Shown here: piece by piece, positions 43,490 to 54,500 of the stretch
Layout of the letters: each line of letters opens with the position of its first letter
Numbering within the stretch: position 1 is the stretch's first letter
Assembly (NCBI RefSeq): GCF_900699765.1
Contig: NZ_CAADHO010000001.1
Span: forward strand, 558,001 to 622,000
Source of the DNA: Desulfoluna butyratoxydans
Lineage (GTDB): Bacteria > Desulfobacterota > Desulfobacteria > Desulfobacterales > Desulfolunaceae
Direction of reading: 5' to 3'
Length of the DNA: 64,000 bases
Made by a program: the position numbers and the translations under genes
Notes under the pieces: generated by a model
The model's input: only the letters and a program-made list of their open reading frames with translations
Database searches by the model: none
Told to the model about the DNA's origin: nothing

Positions 43490-44545
43490 ATGAGCGATGA
43501 TCTCTTCTCATTTTCGTCTTCCGGTTCGTCCCCACGGACCACCCCCCTTGTCTCCGGGAATCCCATCAACCCAGAGGAAGAAGAGAGCGTCTTCTCCCTG
43601 AGGCCGGACTCCTTTGCCGACTACGTCGGACAACGGGAGACCGTGGAGACCCTTGAGATCGCCATCGAAGCGGCCAAAAAACGAGACGAGCCCATCGAGC
43701 ACGTGCTCTTCCACGGCCCTCCGGGCCTGGGCAAGACCACCCTGGCCCACATCATCGCCAACGAAATGGGGGGAGACCTCACCATCACCTCGGGCCCGGC
43801 CCTGGAAAAGGGAGGAGACCTCGTGGGGCTCCTCACCAACCTCAAGCAGGGCGACATCCTCTTCATCGATGAGATCCACCGCATCCCCAAGGCCGTGGAG
43901 GAGTTCCTCTACCCGGCCATGGAAGATTTTTCCATCGACATCGTCTTCGACAAGGGGGTCCACGCCCGAAGCCATCGGTTTCGCCTCAACCGGTTTATCC
44001 TCATCGGCGCCACCACCCGCATCGGGTTGCTCTCGGCCCCCTTGCGGGACCGTTTCGGCATGTTCCGCACCCTGGATTTCTACGACACCGAGGACCTCAT
44101 CCGCATTGCCAGGCGATCCGCCGCCCTGCTCAACACCCCTCTGACCCCCGAAGGGGCCCGGGCCCTGGCCCTGCGTTCCCGGGGAACCCCCCGAATCCTG
44201 AACCGTCTGCTAAAGCGTGTGCGGGATTATGCCGATGTAAGGGCAGACGGCGTTCTTACCGACGAGGTGGTGGAGAAAGCCCTGGCCCTGGAAGGGGTAG
44301 ACGGTCTGGGTCTCACCAACCTCGACCGGGCCTTTTTGAAAACCATCATCGACTACTACCGCGGCGGCCCCGTGGGCATCGAGGCCATTGCCGCCACCCT
44401 TCAGGAGGAGACCGACACCCTTGTGGATGTGGTGGAGCCCTACCTCCTGAAAATCGGATTTCTCGCCCGAACCTCCTCCGGGCGAAAGGTCTCCCAGGAC
44501 GCCTGCAGGCACTTGGGATACGCGGTTCAAGGACGCCTGTTTTAA
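43490..44545 (+). CDS. ruvB: Holliday junction branch migration ATPase RuvB
   Basis: The 351-residue AAA+ ATPase has Walker [14 protein letters not shown], Walker [10 protein letters not shown], sensor [17 protein letters not shown] with its arginine finger, and the C-terminal winged helix ([22 protein letters not shown]). It drives branch migration with RuvA. The start at MSDDLF (43490) is chosen over a frame 47 codons longer that has no similarity. The ribosome site AGGAG lies rather far upstream. Confidence 0.95.
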   Translation: MSDDLFSFSSSGSSPRTTPLVSGNPINPEEEESVFSLRPDSFADYVGQRETVETLEIAIEAAKKRDEPIEHVLFHGPPGLGKTTLAHIIANEMGGDLTITSGPALEKGGDLVGLLTNLKQGDILFIDEIHRIPKAVEEFLYPAMEDFSIDIVFDKGVHARSHRFRLNRFILIGATTRIGLLSAPLRDRFGMFRTLDFYDTEDLIRIARRSAALLNTPLTPEGARALALRSRGTPRILNRLLKRVRDYADVRADGVLTDEVVEKALALEGVDGLGLTNLDRAFLKTIIDYYRGGPVGIEAIAATLQEETDTLVDVVEPYLLKIGFLARTSSGRKVSQDACRHLGYAVQGRLF

Positions 44546-44642
44546 CCGGAGATATTCGCAGCCTGTCCACCGGCCGCACGACCCTGTAACGCCCCGGGAG
44601 GGAGAAGCCCCCCTGCCCGGCCTGGTTTTCAAGGAGGATCCT

Positions 44643-45410
44643 TTGCCCTCGGACGACTACACCAAAGACCTGCAAGGTGAGCTGGCCCGCTACGCCCTTC
44701 CCAACCCTTACCGCCATACACGCCAGTGGCGCCTCCTTTTTGTCAGCACCGACGGACGCATGGTCCACTCCGGCAACTACCGCCGGGTGGTCACCGCCAC
44801 CCTGATATGCATGGGGCTGCTCCTCATCGCCCTTGCCATCATCACGGGCCTCTGGCTCCACACCCGCAACACCCTCACCGAAAGCATCCTGCGGGAACGC
44901 AACCTCAGCACGACCCTGGCCCGACAGACCGCCGACCAGGAGCTGCTCATGGCCCGACTGGCCCTGGCCGAAAAAAACGTCAAGCCAAAGGCCCCCGAGG
45001 CCACACCGGCCAAGGCGCCGTCCAAAACCAAAAAACCTGTTGCGCCCCCTGCCCCCCCCTTTATCCGGGTGGACGCCATGGACGCCCAGAGAACCGAGGA
45101 CGGCTCCTTTCTCAATATCACCTTCAAGATCGCCAACGACACCCCGGAAAAAAAGCGCATCAAAGGCACCCTCTTTCTGGTGGTTCCGCCAGGCAAAGGG
45201 GAAACCGCGCAGCGCTGCCTCCCCCCCGCCCTGCTGAAAAAGGGGGTCCCGTCAGACCCCGGCCGCGGGGAAGGGTTCAAGATGCGCAACTTCACCAACC
45301 ACACCTTCACCATTGGAACAGATCCCGGAACGTTGCCCTTTAAAGAGGTCACCCTCTACGGTTTCGACCAGGGCGGAGCCCTGCGTTATAAGAAAAAATT
45401 CACCCTCTAA
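44643..45410 (+). CDS. Single-pass membrane protein of unknown function next to bactofilin
   Basis: The 255-residue protein has a basic cytoplasmic N-terminus (YRHTRQWRLLFVSTDGRMVHSGNYRR), one membrane segment (TATLICMGLLLIALAIITGLWL, about 52-73), a short coiled coil (about 75-112), a Pro/Lys linker, and a C-terminal beta-rich domain (FLNITFKIANDTPEKKRIKGTLFLVV). The start is a TTG with AGGAGG five bases upstream. The bactofilin gene begins 41 bases later, so the pair likely works together, this protein perhaps linking the filament to the membrane. I recognise no enzyme motif; the coiled coil plus beta domain recalls the LytM-type partners of bactofilins but lacks the peptidase motif. Confidence 0.65.
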   Translation: MPSDDYTKDLQGELARYALPNPYRHTRQWRLLFVSTDGRMVHSGNYRRVVTATLICMGLLLIALAIITGLWLHTRNTLTESILRERNLSTTLARQTADQELLMARLALAEKNVKPKAPEATPAKAPSKTKKPVAPPAPPFIRVDAMDAQRTEDGSFLNITFKIANDTPEKKRIKGTLFLVVPPGKGETAQRCLPPALLKKGVPSDPGRGEGFKMRNFTNHTFTIGTDPGTLPFKEVTLYGFDQGGALRYKKKFTL

Positions 45411-45451
45411 CCGCCCGGCCCGCCTGGGTACGATATGGAAACAGTCACACA

Positions 45452-45862
45452 ATGAACCCATCGAAACATCTCTCCGTTATCGACAAAAGCCTCACCTTTA
45501 CCGGAAACATCTCCGGCAAGGGTCAGCTCGTGATCAAAGGGGTGGTCAACGGCACCATCCAGGCGGACAGCCTCATCATCGCCGAAGAGGGGAAAGCCCT
45601 CTGCGACGTCACCGTCAGTTCCATCACCGTGGGGGGCACCTATGAGGGGACCCTCAAGGCGGAAAAAGAGCTCATTGTCCTTAAAGGGGGCTGCTGTTCC
45701 GGAACCGTGAGCTGCGGAGACCTCATCGTGGAGGCCGGCGGGGTGATCAACGCCGCGGTGACCTGTACCAAGCCCGCCAACGGCAAGGGACAGGCCCACG
45801 CCCACGACAACGAGACCAAAGAAGCGGCGGTCAAGCCCTTCGCTGCCAAGGTCAAGGCGTAG
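45452..45862 (+). CDS. Bactofilin (polymer-forming cytoskeletal protein)
   Basis: The 136-residue protein has the bactofilin beta-helix pattern: SVIDKSLTFTGNISGKGQLVIKGVVNGTIQADSLIIAEEGK, then GTYEGTLKAEKELIVLKGG and GDLIVEAGGVINAAV. The N- and C-terminal tails are disordered-looking (Ala/Lys/His rich at the end). Bactofilins polymerise without nucleotides at the inner face of the membrane and organise cell-shape or polar machinery. The gene forms a pair with the membrane protein upstream. Confidence 0.9.
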   Translation: MNPSKHLSVIDKSLTFTGNISGKGQLVIKGVVNGTIQADSLIIAEEGKALCDVTVSSITVGGTYEGTLKAEKELIVLKGGCCSGTVSCGDLIVEAGGVINAAVTCTKPANGKGQAHAHDNETKEAAVKPFAAKVKA

Positions 45863-45877
45863 CCCTGTCCTTTGGTT

Positions 45878-46489
45878 TCAGCCTGCGGCCTCAAAACGCT
45901 TCAGGACCGTGCCGAAGTCGTGGGCGAGGCCTGAAAAGTTGTCGAAGGTCAGGTCGGAAAAGGGAAGATCAAACTCGGTTTTCAGGGCCTCGAAAAGGGA
46001 GAGGTAGTTGGTGGCGATGCGGCCTTTGCGGGCCAGGCCCAGCAGGGCCGCCACCTCCTCGATGCGTGCCTTCTCTCCCTCGATCTCCATGAACTCGCCG
46101 TAGGGGAGGGTGTCCAGGCAGATCTCACAGCCATTGAAGTGAAGGGTCTCCCGCCACTTCTCATAGGTCTGGACCGCCTGAAAGCCCAGGGCGTGCAAAA
46201 TCTTGTCCATGGTGTCGAAGTCACTCACCTCCACCTCCAGCTCCCGGAAGATTTTAAAGCCGTCCGTCCCGGTGTCGGCGTGGGGTGTTTTGTGGGTGAG
46301 GCGTGTTTTTCCATCTTTTCTCAGTCGGAGCAGACATCCGGCTTGCCTGATCCCGTCATCTGGAGTATCATAGCGAGAGTTGGCTTCAAAAACCCTTCCC
46401 GTCCCCTTTGCCCCGGCATCCATCAGGCGTTGTCTCAGGGCATCGGCATCGGCCAGACGGTATTTCACCTCCACTTCCACATTTTTCAT
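45878..46489 (-). CDS. CYTH-domain protein (CyaB / class IV adenylate cyclase-like)
   Basis: The 203-residue protein begins [14 protein letters not shown], giving the ExExK motif of CYTH triphosphate-tunnel enzymes. Later Arg/Lys/Glu strands follow: [23 protein letters not shown]-like FRELEVEV, and FMEIEGE. Members hydrolyse triphosphates or make cAMP; the substrate cannot be read from sequence. It converges on the bactofilin gene, with 15 bases between the stops, and is divergent from rplM. Confidence 0.85.
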   Translation of the reverse strand: MKNVEVEVKYRLADADALRQRLMDAGAKGTGRVFEANSRYDTPDDGIRQAGCLLRLRKDGKTRLTHKTPHADTGTDGFKIFRELEVEVSDFDTMDKILHALGFQAVQTYEKWRETLHFNGCEICLDTLPYGEFMEIEGEKARIEEVAALLGLARKGRIATNYLSLFEALKTEFDLPFSDLTFDNFSGLAHDFGTVLKRFEAAG

Positions 46490-46584
46490 TTTTTTTGAAA
46501 TCTCCTCTTTCTTTTACGATCTGATTTGTGGTATCACGTCTCCGGCAAGCCTTTACCACGTGTGCCCAAATATTAAGAATCCAC

Positions 46585-46613
46585 TTGACAATTCTGGTGA
46601 ATTCAATTATTTA
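46585..46613 (+). promoter_or_regulatory. rplM-rpsI promoter
   Basis: A perfect TTGACA (46585-46590), 17 bases, TATTTA (46608-46613), about 45 bases before the rplM start, in an A/T-rich stretch. Confidence 0.6.
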
Positions 46614-46655
46614 ATTTCAGTTATTTGTACGAAAACCGACCGGGAGTATACAACA

Positions 46656-47090
46656 TTGAAAAAATATACCTATAGCGCAAAGAAATCGGACAATCCACAG
46701 AAATGGTTCGTCGTCGATGCCAAGGATCAGGTGCTTGGCCGACTCGCTTCCGTTGTCGCAGCACACATTCGTGGTAAGCACAACCCCATGTACACACCGC
46801 ATGTTGACACCGGAGATTGGATCATTGTCATCAACGCCGACAAGATCAAGCTCACCGGCAACAAGCTCAAGAACAAGACGTACTACCGTCACAGCGGCTA
46901 CGTAGGTGGCATCACCGCCATCACCGCCGACAAACTTCTTGAGAAGCGTCCCGAGGATCTGCTCCGTTTCGCCGTTAAGGGCATGCTGCCCAAGAACCGA
47001 CTGGGTCGTGAGCTGAACAAAAAGCTTTTCGTGTACGCAGGGGAAGAACATCCTCATGCGGCCCAGAAGCCTGAGACCCTCGCAGTCTAA
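46656..47090 (+). CDS. rplM: 50S ribosomal protein L13 (TTG start)
   Basis: The 144-residue protein contains [54 protein letters not shown], which is L13. The only start that gives a normal L13 N-terminus ([10 protein letters not shown]) is a TTG with GGGAG nine bases upstream; a start further up would cross the promoter. rpsI follows, as is usual in bacteria. Confidence 0.95.
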   Translation: MKKYTYSAKKSDNPQKWFVVDAKDQVLGRLASVVAAHIRGKHNPMYTPHVDTGDWIIVINADKIKLTGNKLKNKTYYRHSGYVGGITAITADKLLEKRPEDLLRFAVKGMLPKNRLGRELNKKLFVYAGEEHPHAAQKPETLAV

Positions 47091-47129
47091 GCAACCATCA
47101 CAGCGAATCAAGAGATACTGAGGATATTC

Positions 47130-47525
47130 ATGGAAAAAGAAAACGTATTCTACGCCACCGGCAAACGGAAAAACGGCATTGCCCGCACCTGGATCACCCC
47201 CGGTAGCGGCAAAATCACCGTTAACAATAAACCTGTTGAAGAGGCGTTCCCCAACCCCATGGCTCGCCTTGTTCTCGCCTCCCCCCTGGCCCTCGTTGAG
47301 GCCCAGGACGCCTATGACATCAACGTCAAGGTCAAAGGCGGCGGTATCATGGGACAGGCCGGTGCCATCCGTCACGGCATCACCAAAGCCCTTCTCCTTG
47401 CCGACCCCGAGCTTCGCGACGTGCTGAAGCGCGCCGGGTTCATTACCCGTGACTCCAGGGTCAAAGAGCGTAAGAAGTACGGCCAGAAAGGCGCCCGAGC
47501 ACGCTTCCAGTTCTCCAAGCGCTAA
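47130..47525 (+). CDS. rpsI: 30S ribosomal protein S9
   Basis: The 131-residue protein has [47 protein letters not shown], and the basic tail [18 protein letters not shown], all typical of S9. It is the second gene of the rplM-rpsI transcript and is followed by a strong terminator. Confidence 0.97.
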   Translation: MEKENVFYATGKRKNGIARTWITPGSGKITVNNKPVEEAFPNPMARLVLASPLALVEAQDAYDINVKVKGGGIMGQAGAIRHGITKALLLADPELRDVLKRAGFITRDSRVKERKKYGQKGARARFQFSKR

Positions 47526-47544
47526 TCGCCGTTCGATTTTTTCA

Positions 47545-47578
47545 AAGGAAGGAGGCAGGAGACTGCCTCCTTTTTTTG
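47545..47578 (+). terminator. rplM-rpsI terminator
   Basis: GGAGGCA and TGCCTCC arms over GGAGAC, followed by a run of seven T. Confidence 0.92.
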
Positions 47579-47688
47579 TATGCGTTTCTATTCAGGTTGC
47601 CCCGGCACCCTGCCCTATCCCATGCAAGGCCCTCCCCCCCGGGCGCGGTGATATTCTCACGGACTTGACGACCTTGAGTGAGGTGCCC

Positions 47689-48933
47689 TTGGACTCTCCA
47701 CACAGCCGACTCTCCCACGAAGAGGTCATCCGTCGTTGCCTGGCCCGTCGTTTCGGGATCTTCGCTTTTCCCGAGCCCCTGGAGTCCCGGTTTCGGGATC
47801 AGAAAACCGACAAACGGAACCGCCACTTCCCCCTGGCCGGCTTCCTGGCCATTGTCATCTACAACCTCTTTTTCATCAGCGACCGCATCATGGTGCCCGA
47901 CATCTCCGCCACGGCATGGCGGCTCAGGCTTTTTGTGGTCTCCCCGGCCATCCTGCTGGTCATGGGCCTTGTGACCGTCAAACGATTCCGGCGCCACAGC
48001 GAGTTCTTTATCATGGTGCTGATGCTGCTGACCTCCTCGGGGATCATCTATCTCCTCACCCAGAGCCACCATCCCAATGTGGCCCACTACTACACCGGCA
48101 TCATCCTCATTGCCATCTTCGGTAACATTGTGGCAGGCATCCGGTTCAAGACCGGGCTCATCACCTCCTCGGTCATTCTCTTTGCCTATGTCGTCAGCCT
48201 GGGCAGCATGCCCGCCATGGGGCGGGAGGCGGGGATCAACAGCGCCCTGGTTCTTTGCGCCGCCCTCTTCATCAGCCTCTTCGGATGCTTTCAGCTCGAA
48301 AGCGAGGCACGGCGAGAGTTCCTCCAGGCCATGCTCCAGCGCATCAACGCCCGCAAACTGGCCGAGACCAACCGGAAGCTGGCCCGGATCTCCATCACCG
48401 ACGGCCTCACCAACCTATTTAACAGGCGCCACTTCGATACCGTCTATGACGCCCAGTGGCGAAGCGCCGCGCGCGTAAGCTCCCCCATTTCCCTGATCTT
48501 CATCGACATCGACCACTTCAAACGATTCAACGACCACTACGGCCACCAGGCCGGGGACCGGTGCCTGGAACGGGTGGCCGGGGCCATCAACGCCTGCGTC
48601 AAACGCGCCCACGACCTGGCGGCCAGGTACGGAGGCGAAGAGTTCGTGGTCCTTCTGCCCCACACGCCCCTGGACAAGGCCCTTATCGTGGCCGACCTCA
48701 TTGTCCGAGCCACGGAAAAGCTGGGCATTGCCCACGAGGCATCCCCCACCCACCCCTTTGTGACCCTGAGCATCGGCGTCTCCTGCATGACCCCCGGGGA
48801 CTCCGGGTGTCCCGAACAACTCCTTAAATTTGCGGACATCGCCGTCTACCGGGCCAAGGAGTCAGGGCGGAACCGCATTGTCTCCCTGGACCCGGCCAAA
48901 GAGGGCGACGTCCTCCTTCACACCGCCCTGTAG
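47689..48933 (+). CDS. Membrane-bound diguanylate cyclase (GGDEF domain)
   Basis: The roughly 414-residue protein has about six membrane segments (about residues 48-230 of the product), a short coiled coil, and a GGDEF domain (TDGLTNLFNRRHFD, then IFIDIDHFKRFNDHYGH and the active-site ARYGGEEFVVLLP). It should make c-di-GMP; the inhibitory RxxD site is not obvious. The start is not certain: the frame is open into rpsI, but a start must lie after the terminator at 47578, and the TTG at 47689 has GAGG upstream (a GTG at 47683 is an alternative). The 5-6-segment membrane sensor is of unknown ligand. Confidence 0.85.
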   Translation: MDSPHSRLSHEEVIRRCLARRFGIFAFPEPLESRFRDQKTDKRNRHFPLAGFLAIVIYNLFFISDRIMVPDISATAWRLRLFVVSPAILLVMGLVTVKRFRRHSEFFIMVLMLLTSSGIIYLLTQSHHPNVAHYYTGIILIAIFGNIVAGIRFKTGLITSSVILFAYVVSLGSMPAMGREAGINSALVLCAALFISLFGCFQLESEARREFLQAMLQRINARKLAETNRKLARISITDGLTNLFNRRHFDTVYDAQWRSAARVSSPISLIFIDIDHFKRFNDHYGHQAGDRCLERVAGAINACVKRAHDLAARYGGEEFVVLLPHTPLDKALIVADLIVRATEKLGIAHEASPTHPFVTLSIGVSCMTPGDSGCPEQLLKFADIAVYRAKESGRNRIVSLDPAKEGDVLLHTAL

Positions 48934-48936
48934 ACG

Positions 48937-49983
48937 TCACCTGCTTTTGTGCGGACACGCCTTTTCCCCGAGCTGCCCGCAGGCCGCCAGGAGATCTTCC
49001 CCCTGGGACCAGCGCCGCCGCACATGGATCCCCTCAGCCACCAGCCGGTCATGGAAGGCGTTGACCTCTGCATCGGAAGGGGGCTCAAAGGACGTCTCTT
49101 CCCCGGAGGGATTAAAGGGGATCAGGTTCACGGTGGCAGACACCCCCCTTGCAAAATCCGCCAGCCTGGAGATGTCCTCGCCCCGGTCGTTTAGCCCCCG
49201 GATCAAGACGTACTCCAAGAGCACCCCGTCCCGTATCCCGCTGTGCCCGGCCAGGGCCGCCAGGCTGTCCTTGAGGGCGGCCAGGGGATAGCGCCTGTTC
49301 ACCGGCATCAAGTCGGAACGCACGGCGTCGTCTGACGCATTAAGAGAGAGGGCCAGGCGAACCCCTGTCCCTGCGTCGGCAAGAGATGAAATCTTATGGG
49401 CCAGCCCCACGGTGGAAACAGTGATGCGCCTGGGACCGATGGAAAAACCCCGACCGTCCGTCATCACACGAATGGCCCGCACCACGTTCTCAAGGTTGTC
49501 CAGGGGCTCCCCCATGCCCATGAACACCACGTTTCGGATGGGGGCCTTCAAAACAAACCGGGCGTTCCAGAGCTGCCCGGTGATCTCGGCTGCGGTCAGG
49601 TTCCGATGCAGGCCCATGCGCCCGGTACGACAAAACCGGCACCCCATGCGGCACCCCACCTGGGTGGAGACACACAAGGTGGCATACCCCTTCATGGGGA
49701 TCACCACCGACTCCACGGCCAGGCCGTCGGAAAGGCGGTGGAGAACCTTCACCACCCCCTCCCGTCGAACAGTCTCCTCCACCCCGGGAGGGGCAAAGCA
49801 CACCTCTTCCGAAAGGGCGGAGGCCAGGGAGGGTGCCTCGGAAAACGCCTTTGCCTCCCAGAAGCGAGGGTTGCCGTGAACCATCACCTCCCGTACCAGC
49901 GCCGAGGCATGAAACGCCCCCTTGCCGTAACGGGCCTTCATATACCCGACCACCTCGTCGTAGGGGGCCTCCAATATCTCCAT
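48937..49983 (-). CDS. RlmN-like radical-SAM RNA methyltransferase
   Basis: The 348-residue enzyme has the radical-SAM CRMGCRFC motif (CxxxCxxC), GMGEPLDNLENV, and a C-terminal LLAACGQL whose cysteine corresponds to the catalytic Cys of RlmN. RlmN methylates C2 of A2503 in 23S rRNA and of A37 in some tRNAs. The N-terminal VVGYMKARYGKGAFHASAL is shorter than in enteric RlmN, so a Cfr-like or RlmN-like variant cannot be excluded. The start at 49983 has GGAG eight bases upstream; the longer frame is rejected. It converges on the GGDEF gene, with three bases between the stops. Confidence 0.82.
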   Translation of the reverse strand: MEILEAPYDEVVGYMKARYGKGAFHASALVREVMVHGNPRFWEAKAFSEAPSLASALSEEVCFAPPGVEETVRREGVVKVLHRLSDGLAVESVVIPMKGYATLCVSTQVGCRMGCRFCRTGRMGLHRNLTAAEITGQLWNARFVLKAPIRNVVFMGMGEPLDNLENVVRAIRVMTDGRGFSIGPRRITVSTVGLAHKISSLADAGTGVRLALSLNASDDAVRSDLMPVNRRYPLAALKDSLAALAGHSGIRDGVLLEYVLIRGLNDRGEDISRLADFARGVSATVNLIPFNPSGEETSFEPPSDAEVNAFHDRLVAEGIHVRRRWSQGEDLLAACGQLGEKACPHKSR

Positions 49984-50434
49984 TCCACACTCTCCGTCCC
50001 GTAAACTTCTTTTGTCATCCGGCCAGCTTATCTCACACCGGGGGCAACGCCCCTTCCCATGTCCCGAATATCTCACACCAGACGCGTTACCCATAGGGTA
50101 ACACATAATTGAAAAGACTTATCCATGTTGCATTTGACAAGGTATATTGATACACTTTTTACTTCCTTGTCATCCGGTATGAATATCACTAAGGAAATGA
50201 CTCGCTCAGTTATTCATGCCGACAGGGAAGAGACCACCGCAGGATATTCCGGTACGTGAGGGGCTCGGCACACAACCCACACCATCCCACGTTTCGGCCG
50301 CCTTGGCGATGATATTCGGCACCGCTCAACGCCCTTTGTGTATGCAAATCCGGAGCCGACGTCAAATTGAGTCATGCCCGCGTCCATGCCCCTTACATAC
50401 CGGCCAAGTCATAACCGGGCAGCAAGGAGATACG
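49984..50434. other. Divergent intergenic region rlmN / response-regulator kinase
   Basis: About 450 bases with no supported gene. A TTGCAT-N17-TACACT plus-strand promoter candidate lies near 50128-50156 in an A/T-rich stretch. The open frame upstream of the kinase start here has no ribosome site. Confidence 0.45.
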
Positions 50435-51547
50435 ATGAGCCCCACGCCCTACCGAATGAACGTTCTGATTGTGGACGACATGCCCACCAACATCAAAATT
50501 CTCGGTGAAACCTTAAGAAAAGAGTACGACATCAGCTTTGCCCGGAGCGGCTCCAAAGCCCTTGAGATGGTTGACGACCATTGCCCGGACCTCATCCTCC
50601 TGGACATCATGATGCCCGGCATCGACGGCTACGAGGTCCTCCGGCGTATCAAGGACAACCCCGACCACGCCCACATCCCCGTCATCTTCATCTCGGCCAG
50701 GGACGACGAAAAAGACGAGACCTTCGGCCTGGAGCTGGGGGCCGTGGACTACATCACCAAGCCGTTCCGCCCTGCGGTGGTCAAGGCCCGGGTGCGCACC
50801 CACATGGAACTCAAGATGCACCGGGACCGCCTCAACAGCCTGGTCCACGACCGCACCCGCCAGCTCATCCACTCGGATCGCCTCGCCACCCTGGGGACCC
50901 TCTCCGCGGCCATCGCCCATGAGGTGAAAAACCCCCTGCACTACGTGGTGGGCAACGCCGAGATGATCATGGACGACATTCTGGGGGGAAACATGGTCTC
51001 CATCCAGCAGCGGGCCGTCAACATCGTCAAGGGCGCCCAGCGCATCAACGCCCTCACCGACCGGCTCAAGGGCTACTCCAAGAAACGGGGACGTTCCAAT
51101 GTCCTGACCCCGCTGCGCGACATCATCGACGACGCCCTGGAGATGCTCCGGTACCGCCTCCTGAAATGCGGCGTGGAGATCAACACCTCCGGCGTTGCCA
51201 AAGAGCTGAGCGTCTGCTGTGACCCCCACCAGATCTCCCAGGTCTTTGTCAACCTCATCAACAACTCCACCGAGGTTCTCACCACCGGTTCCGGTGCCAT
51301 CGTCATCCGGGCCGGAAAGACAGACGACTCGGCCTGGGTCACCCTCTCGGACAACGGCCCCGGCATCCCGCCGGACAAAATAGACACCATCTTCGAACCC
51401 TTTTTTACTGAAAAAGCCGACGACAAAGGCACGGGGCTGGGGCTCTTCATCACCCGGCACATCCTTTCGCGGCACGGGCGGGAAATCCACCTGACGCGCA
51501 CCGACGCCTCGGGCTCTGAGTTCACCTTTACCCTGCCCCTGAACTGA
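50435..51547 (+). CDS. Receiver-histidine kinase hybrid (REC first)
   Basis: The 370-residue cytoplasmic protein starts with a receiver domain (MNVLIVDDMPTNIK with the acidic pair, LILLDIMMPGIDGYE with the phospho-acceptor Asp, and the later Thr/Ser FISARDDE and Lys in YITKPF). A coiled coil and a histidine kinase core follow (AIAHEVKNPLHYVVGNAE H-box, VFVNLINNSTEVL N-box, DNGPGIP G1, GTGLGLFI G2). REC before kinase suggests it receives phosphate and then controls its own kinase. AAGGAG six bases before the ATG supports the start. The large kinase gene follows seven bases after the stop. Confidence 0.9.
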   Translation: MSPTPYRMNVLIVDDMPTNIKILGETLRKEYDISFARSGSKALEMVDDHCPDLILLDIMMPGIDGYEVLRRIKDNPDHAHIPVIFISARDDEKDETFGLELGAVDYITKPFRPAVVKARVRTHMELKMHRDRLNSLVHDRTRQLIHSDRLATLGTLSAAIAHEVKNPLHYVVGNAEMIMDDILGGNMVSIQQRAVNIVKGAQRINALTDRLKGYSKKRGRSNVLTPLRDIIDDALEMLRYRLLKCGVEINTSGVAKELSVCCDPHQISQVFVNLINNSTEVLTTGSGAIVIRAGKTDDSAWVTLSDNGPGIPPDKIDTIFEPFFTEKADDKGTGLGLFITRHILSRHGREIHLTRTDASGSEFTFTLPLN

Positions 51548-51554
51548 CCCCTCC

Positions 51555-54500
51555 ATGAAGAGACGCTGGACCATCTCGGAATCCTACTTCTCCCTCATGA
51601 TGATCCTGATGACCTGCGCCCTGTCGGGGCTGGGGGCCCTCTGGGTTGCGGTTGAGAACAACCGCCTCCGGGCTCAGTCCGACCAGATCCGTACCCATTT
51701 CATGGAGACCCGCAAGCAGAGCCTCGTTGAGATGACAAATCGCCTGGAGGCAACCCTGGACCGGGCCATCACCATTGCCGAGGAGCAGCGCCGCCAGCAG
51801 CTCAAGGAGCGGGTCCTGGAGACCTCCTCCATCCTTTTGGCCATCCATTCGGAAAACCAGGCCGGGCTGCCCCTCCAGATCCGCCACGCCCTGATGCGAA
51901 ACGCCCTTCGAAAGGCACGCTCCCAGGAAAACCAGCGTTTCTTCTTCGCCCTGAATGAAGACGGCACCCTCATGTTCAACGCCATTCGGCCCGAACTCGA
52001 CGGCACCCCCTTTGCCCGCCTGTCGGCCCAGGAGGAGTTTCCCATCGCCAGGCAGGCCGTGGACCTCGCCCTGTCCGCCGGAGAGGGGTACCTCACCTAC
52101 CGCTACCCCAAACCGGAAGCCCCCGGAGGACCGCTCTTCCAGAAGACCACCTACATCCGGCTCATCAAGCCCCTGGGCTGGATCGTGGGCACGGGCTTTT
52201 ACCATGACGACTTCTATCGCACCCTTAAAAAACGGATCGTCCGGGAGCTCTACCGCCCCACAAGCCCCACGGCCGACCGCGTCTTCATCCTCTCGGACAC
52301 CGGGGTTCCCCTGACCGGCCACGCCTTTGCCTCAGAAAACACCGCCGCCCTTGCCACCCAGGGCCTGGAGGAGGAGGGGCGATTCATCCAGTACGATGCC
52401 CCGGACGGAAGCACCGCCTACCTGGGCTACCTCCGTCCCTTTTCCAGGTTGGGGTGGGTCATCGGAGCGTCGGCGGACACCCACGCCATGGGCCTTGCCC
52501 TCGGCCAGAAACAGGATGCCCTGAAGCAACGAATCCGCGAACAGCTCCTCTATGTCCTCGTCATCCTCTGCGCGGCTGTTGCCGTGAGCGCCATCGTCTC
52601 GGGGTTCTTTGCCAGGCACCTGGCACGGTCCTTTGCCTCCTTCGGCACCTTTTTCAAAAAGGCCTCCCGGGACTTCACCACCATCGACCCGGACAGGCTC
52701 TTCTTCTCCGAGTTCAAGCACCTTGCCGATGCAGCCAACCGCATGATCCTCAAGCGCAAAATTGCCGAAAAGGCCCTGAAGGAAAACGAAGAGAAATACC
52801 GGACCCTGGTGGACAACACCCTGCAGGGCGTCATGATTCTCCAGGATCAGCGCATCGTCTTCACCAATGCCGCCTGCAGCATCCTCACCGGCCGCTCCAC
52901 CGGGGAACTCCTCGAAGCCACCGCCGACACCCTCTGGGGGTGGACCCACCCCGATGACATCGACCCCGTCTGGACCTATTTCGACTCGGCCCTCAGAAAC
53001 CCGGACAGCCCTCCACGCACCTGGGCGTACCGCATCCGTCACGGCAACGGCAGCACCGTGTGGATCGAGATCACCGTAAGCCACCTGAGGTACCTGGGAC
53101 GCCCTGCGGCCCTCTGCACCTTTTCGGACATCACCCGCCGAAAAGCCACTGAGATCGAGCTCACCGATTACCGGGAGCGCCTGGAAGACAAGGTGGCGGA
53201 AAAGACCCGGGAGCTCACCAAGGCCAAAAACCTGGCCGAGAGCGCCCTCAAGGCCAAAAGCCGCTTTTTGGCCAACATCAGCCATGAAATAAAAACCCCC
53301 ATGAATGCCATCATGGGGGTTGCCGAGCTTCTGGAGGCCGAAGGGCTCACCGAAAAGCAGCGAAACTACATTGAGATCATGATGCGCTCGTCCCACGCAC
53401 TCATGACCCTCATCGACGATATCCTCGACTTTTCACGGGCCGATGCGGGAAAAATCACGGCCGAGGTCATTGATTTCAGCTACCAGGAACTCCTGGAAGA
53501 GGTCACCGACACCTTCACCCCCCAGGCTGAAAAAAAAGGGCTGGCCCTGGTCCTGGAGGTGGACCCGGACCTGCCCGCCACCGTCACCGGAGACCCTTTG
53601 CGCATCCGGCAGGTGCTTGTGAACCTCATGGCCAATGCCGTCAAGTTCACCCCCTCGGGGAGCGTCACCCTCTGCTGCCGGGTGATCCGGCGTGGGTCAG
53701 ACCTCATCACCCTGGAGACCGGTGTCCGGGACACGGGCATCGGCATCGATTTCTCCAGGCTGCCCCACGGAGACGCCCGCATTCTCTTCGAGCCCTTCAG
53801 CCAGGCGGACTGCTCCACCACCCGGGAGTACGGTGGAACCGGCCTGGGCCTGGCCATCTGCAAAAAAATCGTGGCCCTGCTGGGGGGAGAGATCACCGTC
53901 CGCAGCAGGCAGGGCCTGGGGAGCCTCTTCACGTTTCAGCTCACCGTCCCCTGGAAAGCCCCCCCGCACCGACCGCGCCTCACGTCCTCTGAGCGCGCGG
54001 TGCTTGTCGGGCCCCCCTGCCCTGATGAGACGGGCCTTCGCCGGTGCCTGGAGTGGTGGGGCTATGGGGTGGACCGCATCCAGCCCGCCCATGCTGTGCC
54101 CTGCCCCAGTCCCCCGTGGGAGCTTGCCTTCTGGCTCCTCACCGATGCCGAGCTGTCGCCCTCCGGCCCGTCCGTTGTCCCGGACTGGCCCCGGGGCATT
54201 GCCCACACCTTTGCGGTCTGTTCCGGGGGGATGTTCGACGCCGCGGCGTCTCTGTTCAAAGAGGTTGAGGCCCTCTCCATCCTGAAAAAGCCCCTGAAGC
54301 CCACCCATCTTTCACGGCGCCTGGTGGAGATCCGTGGTTCCCTCTGCCCCCAGCCCATGCCGTCCCAGCAAGCCCCGGAAAAATGGAACAACTCCCCATC
54401 AGCCACCACCGCCCAACTCACCCGCACCCTGGTACGGCTGCGGGACAAACTCTCCCACAACAAATTTGAGACCACCCAGGAAACAGACCTTCTCAAGGCC

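Noticed and set aside
47449-47688. Longer start for the GGDEF gene running into rpsI
   Set aside because: It would cross the rpsI stop and the rplM-rpsI terminator, and the extra residues look random.
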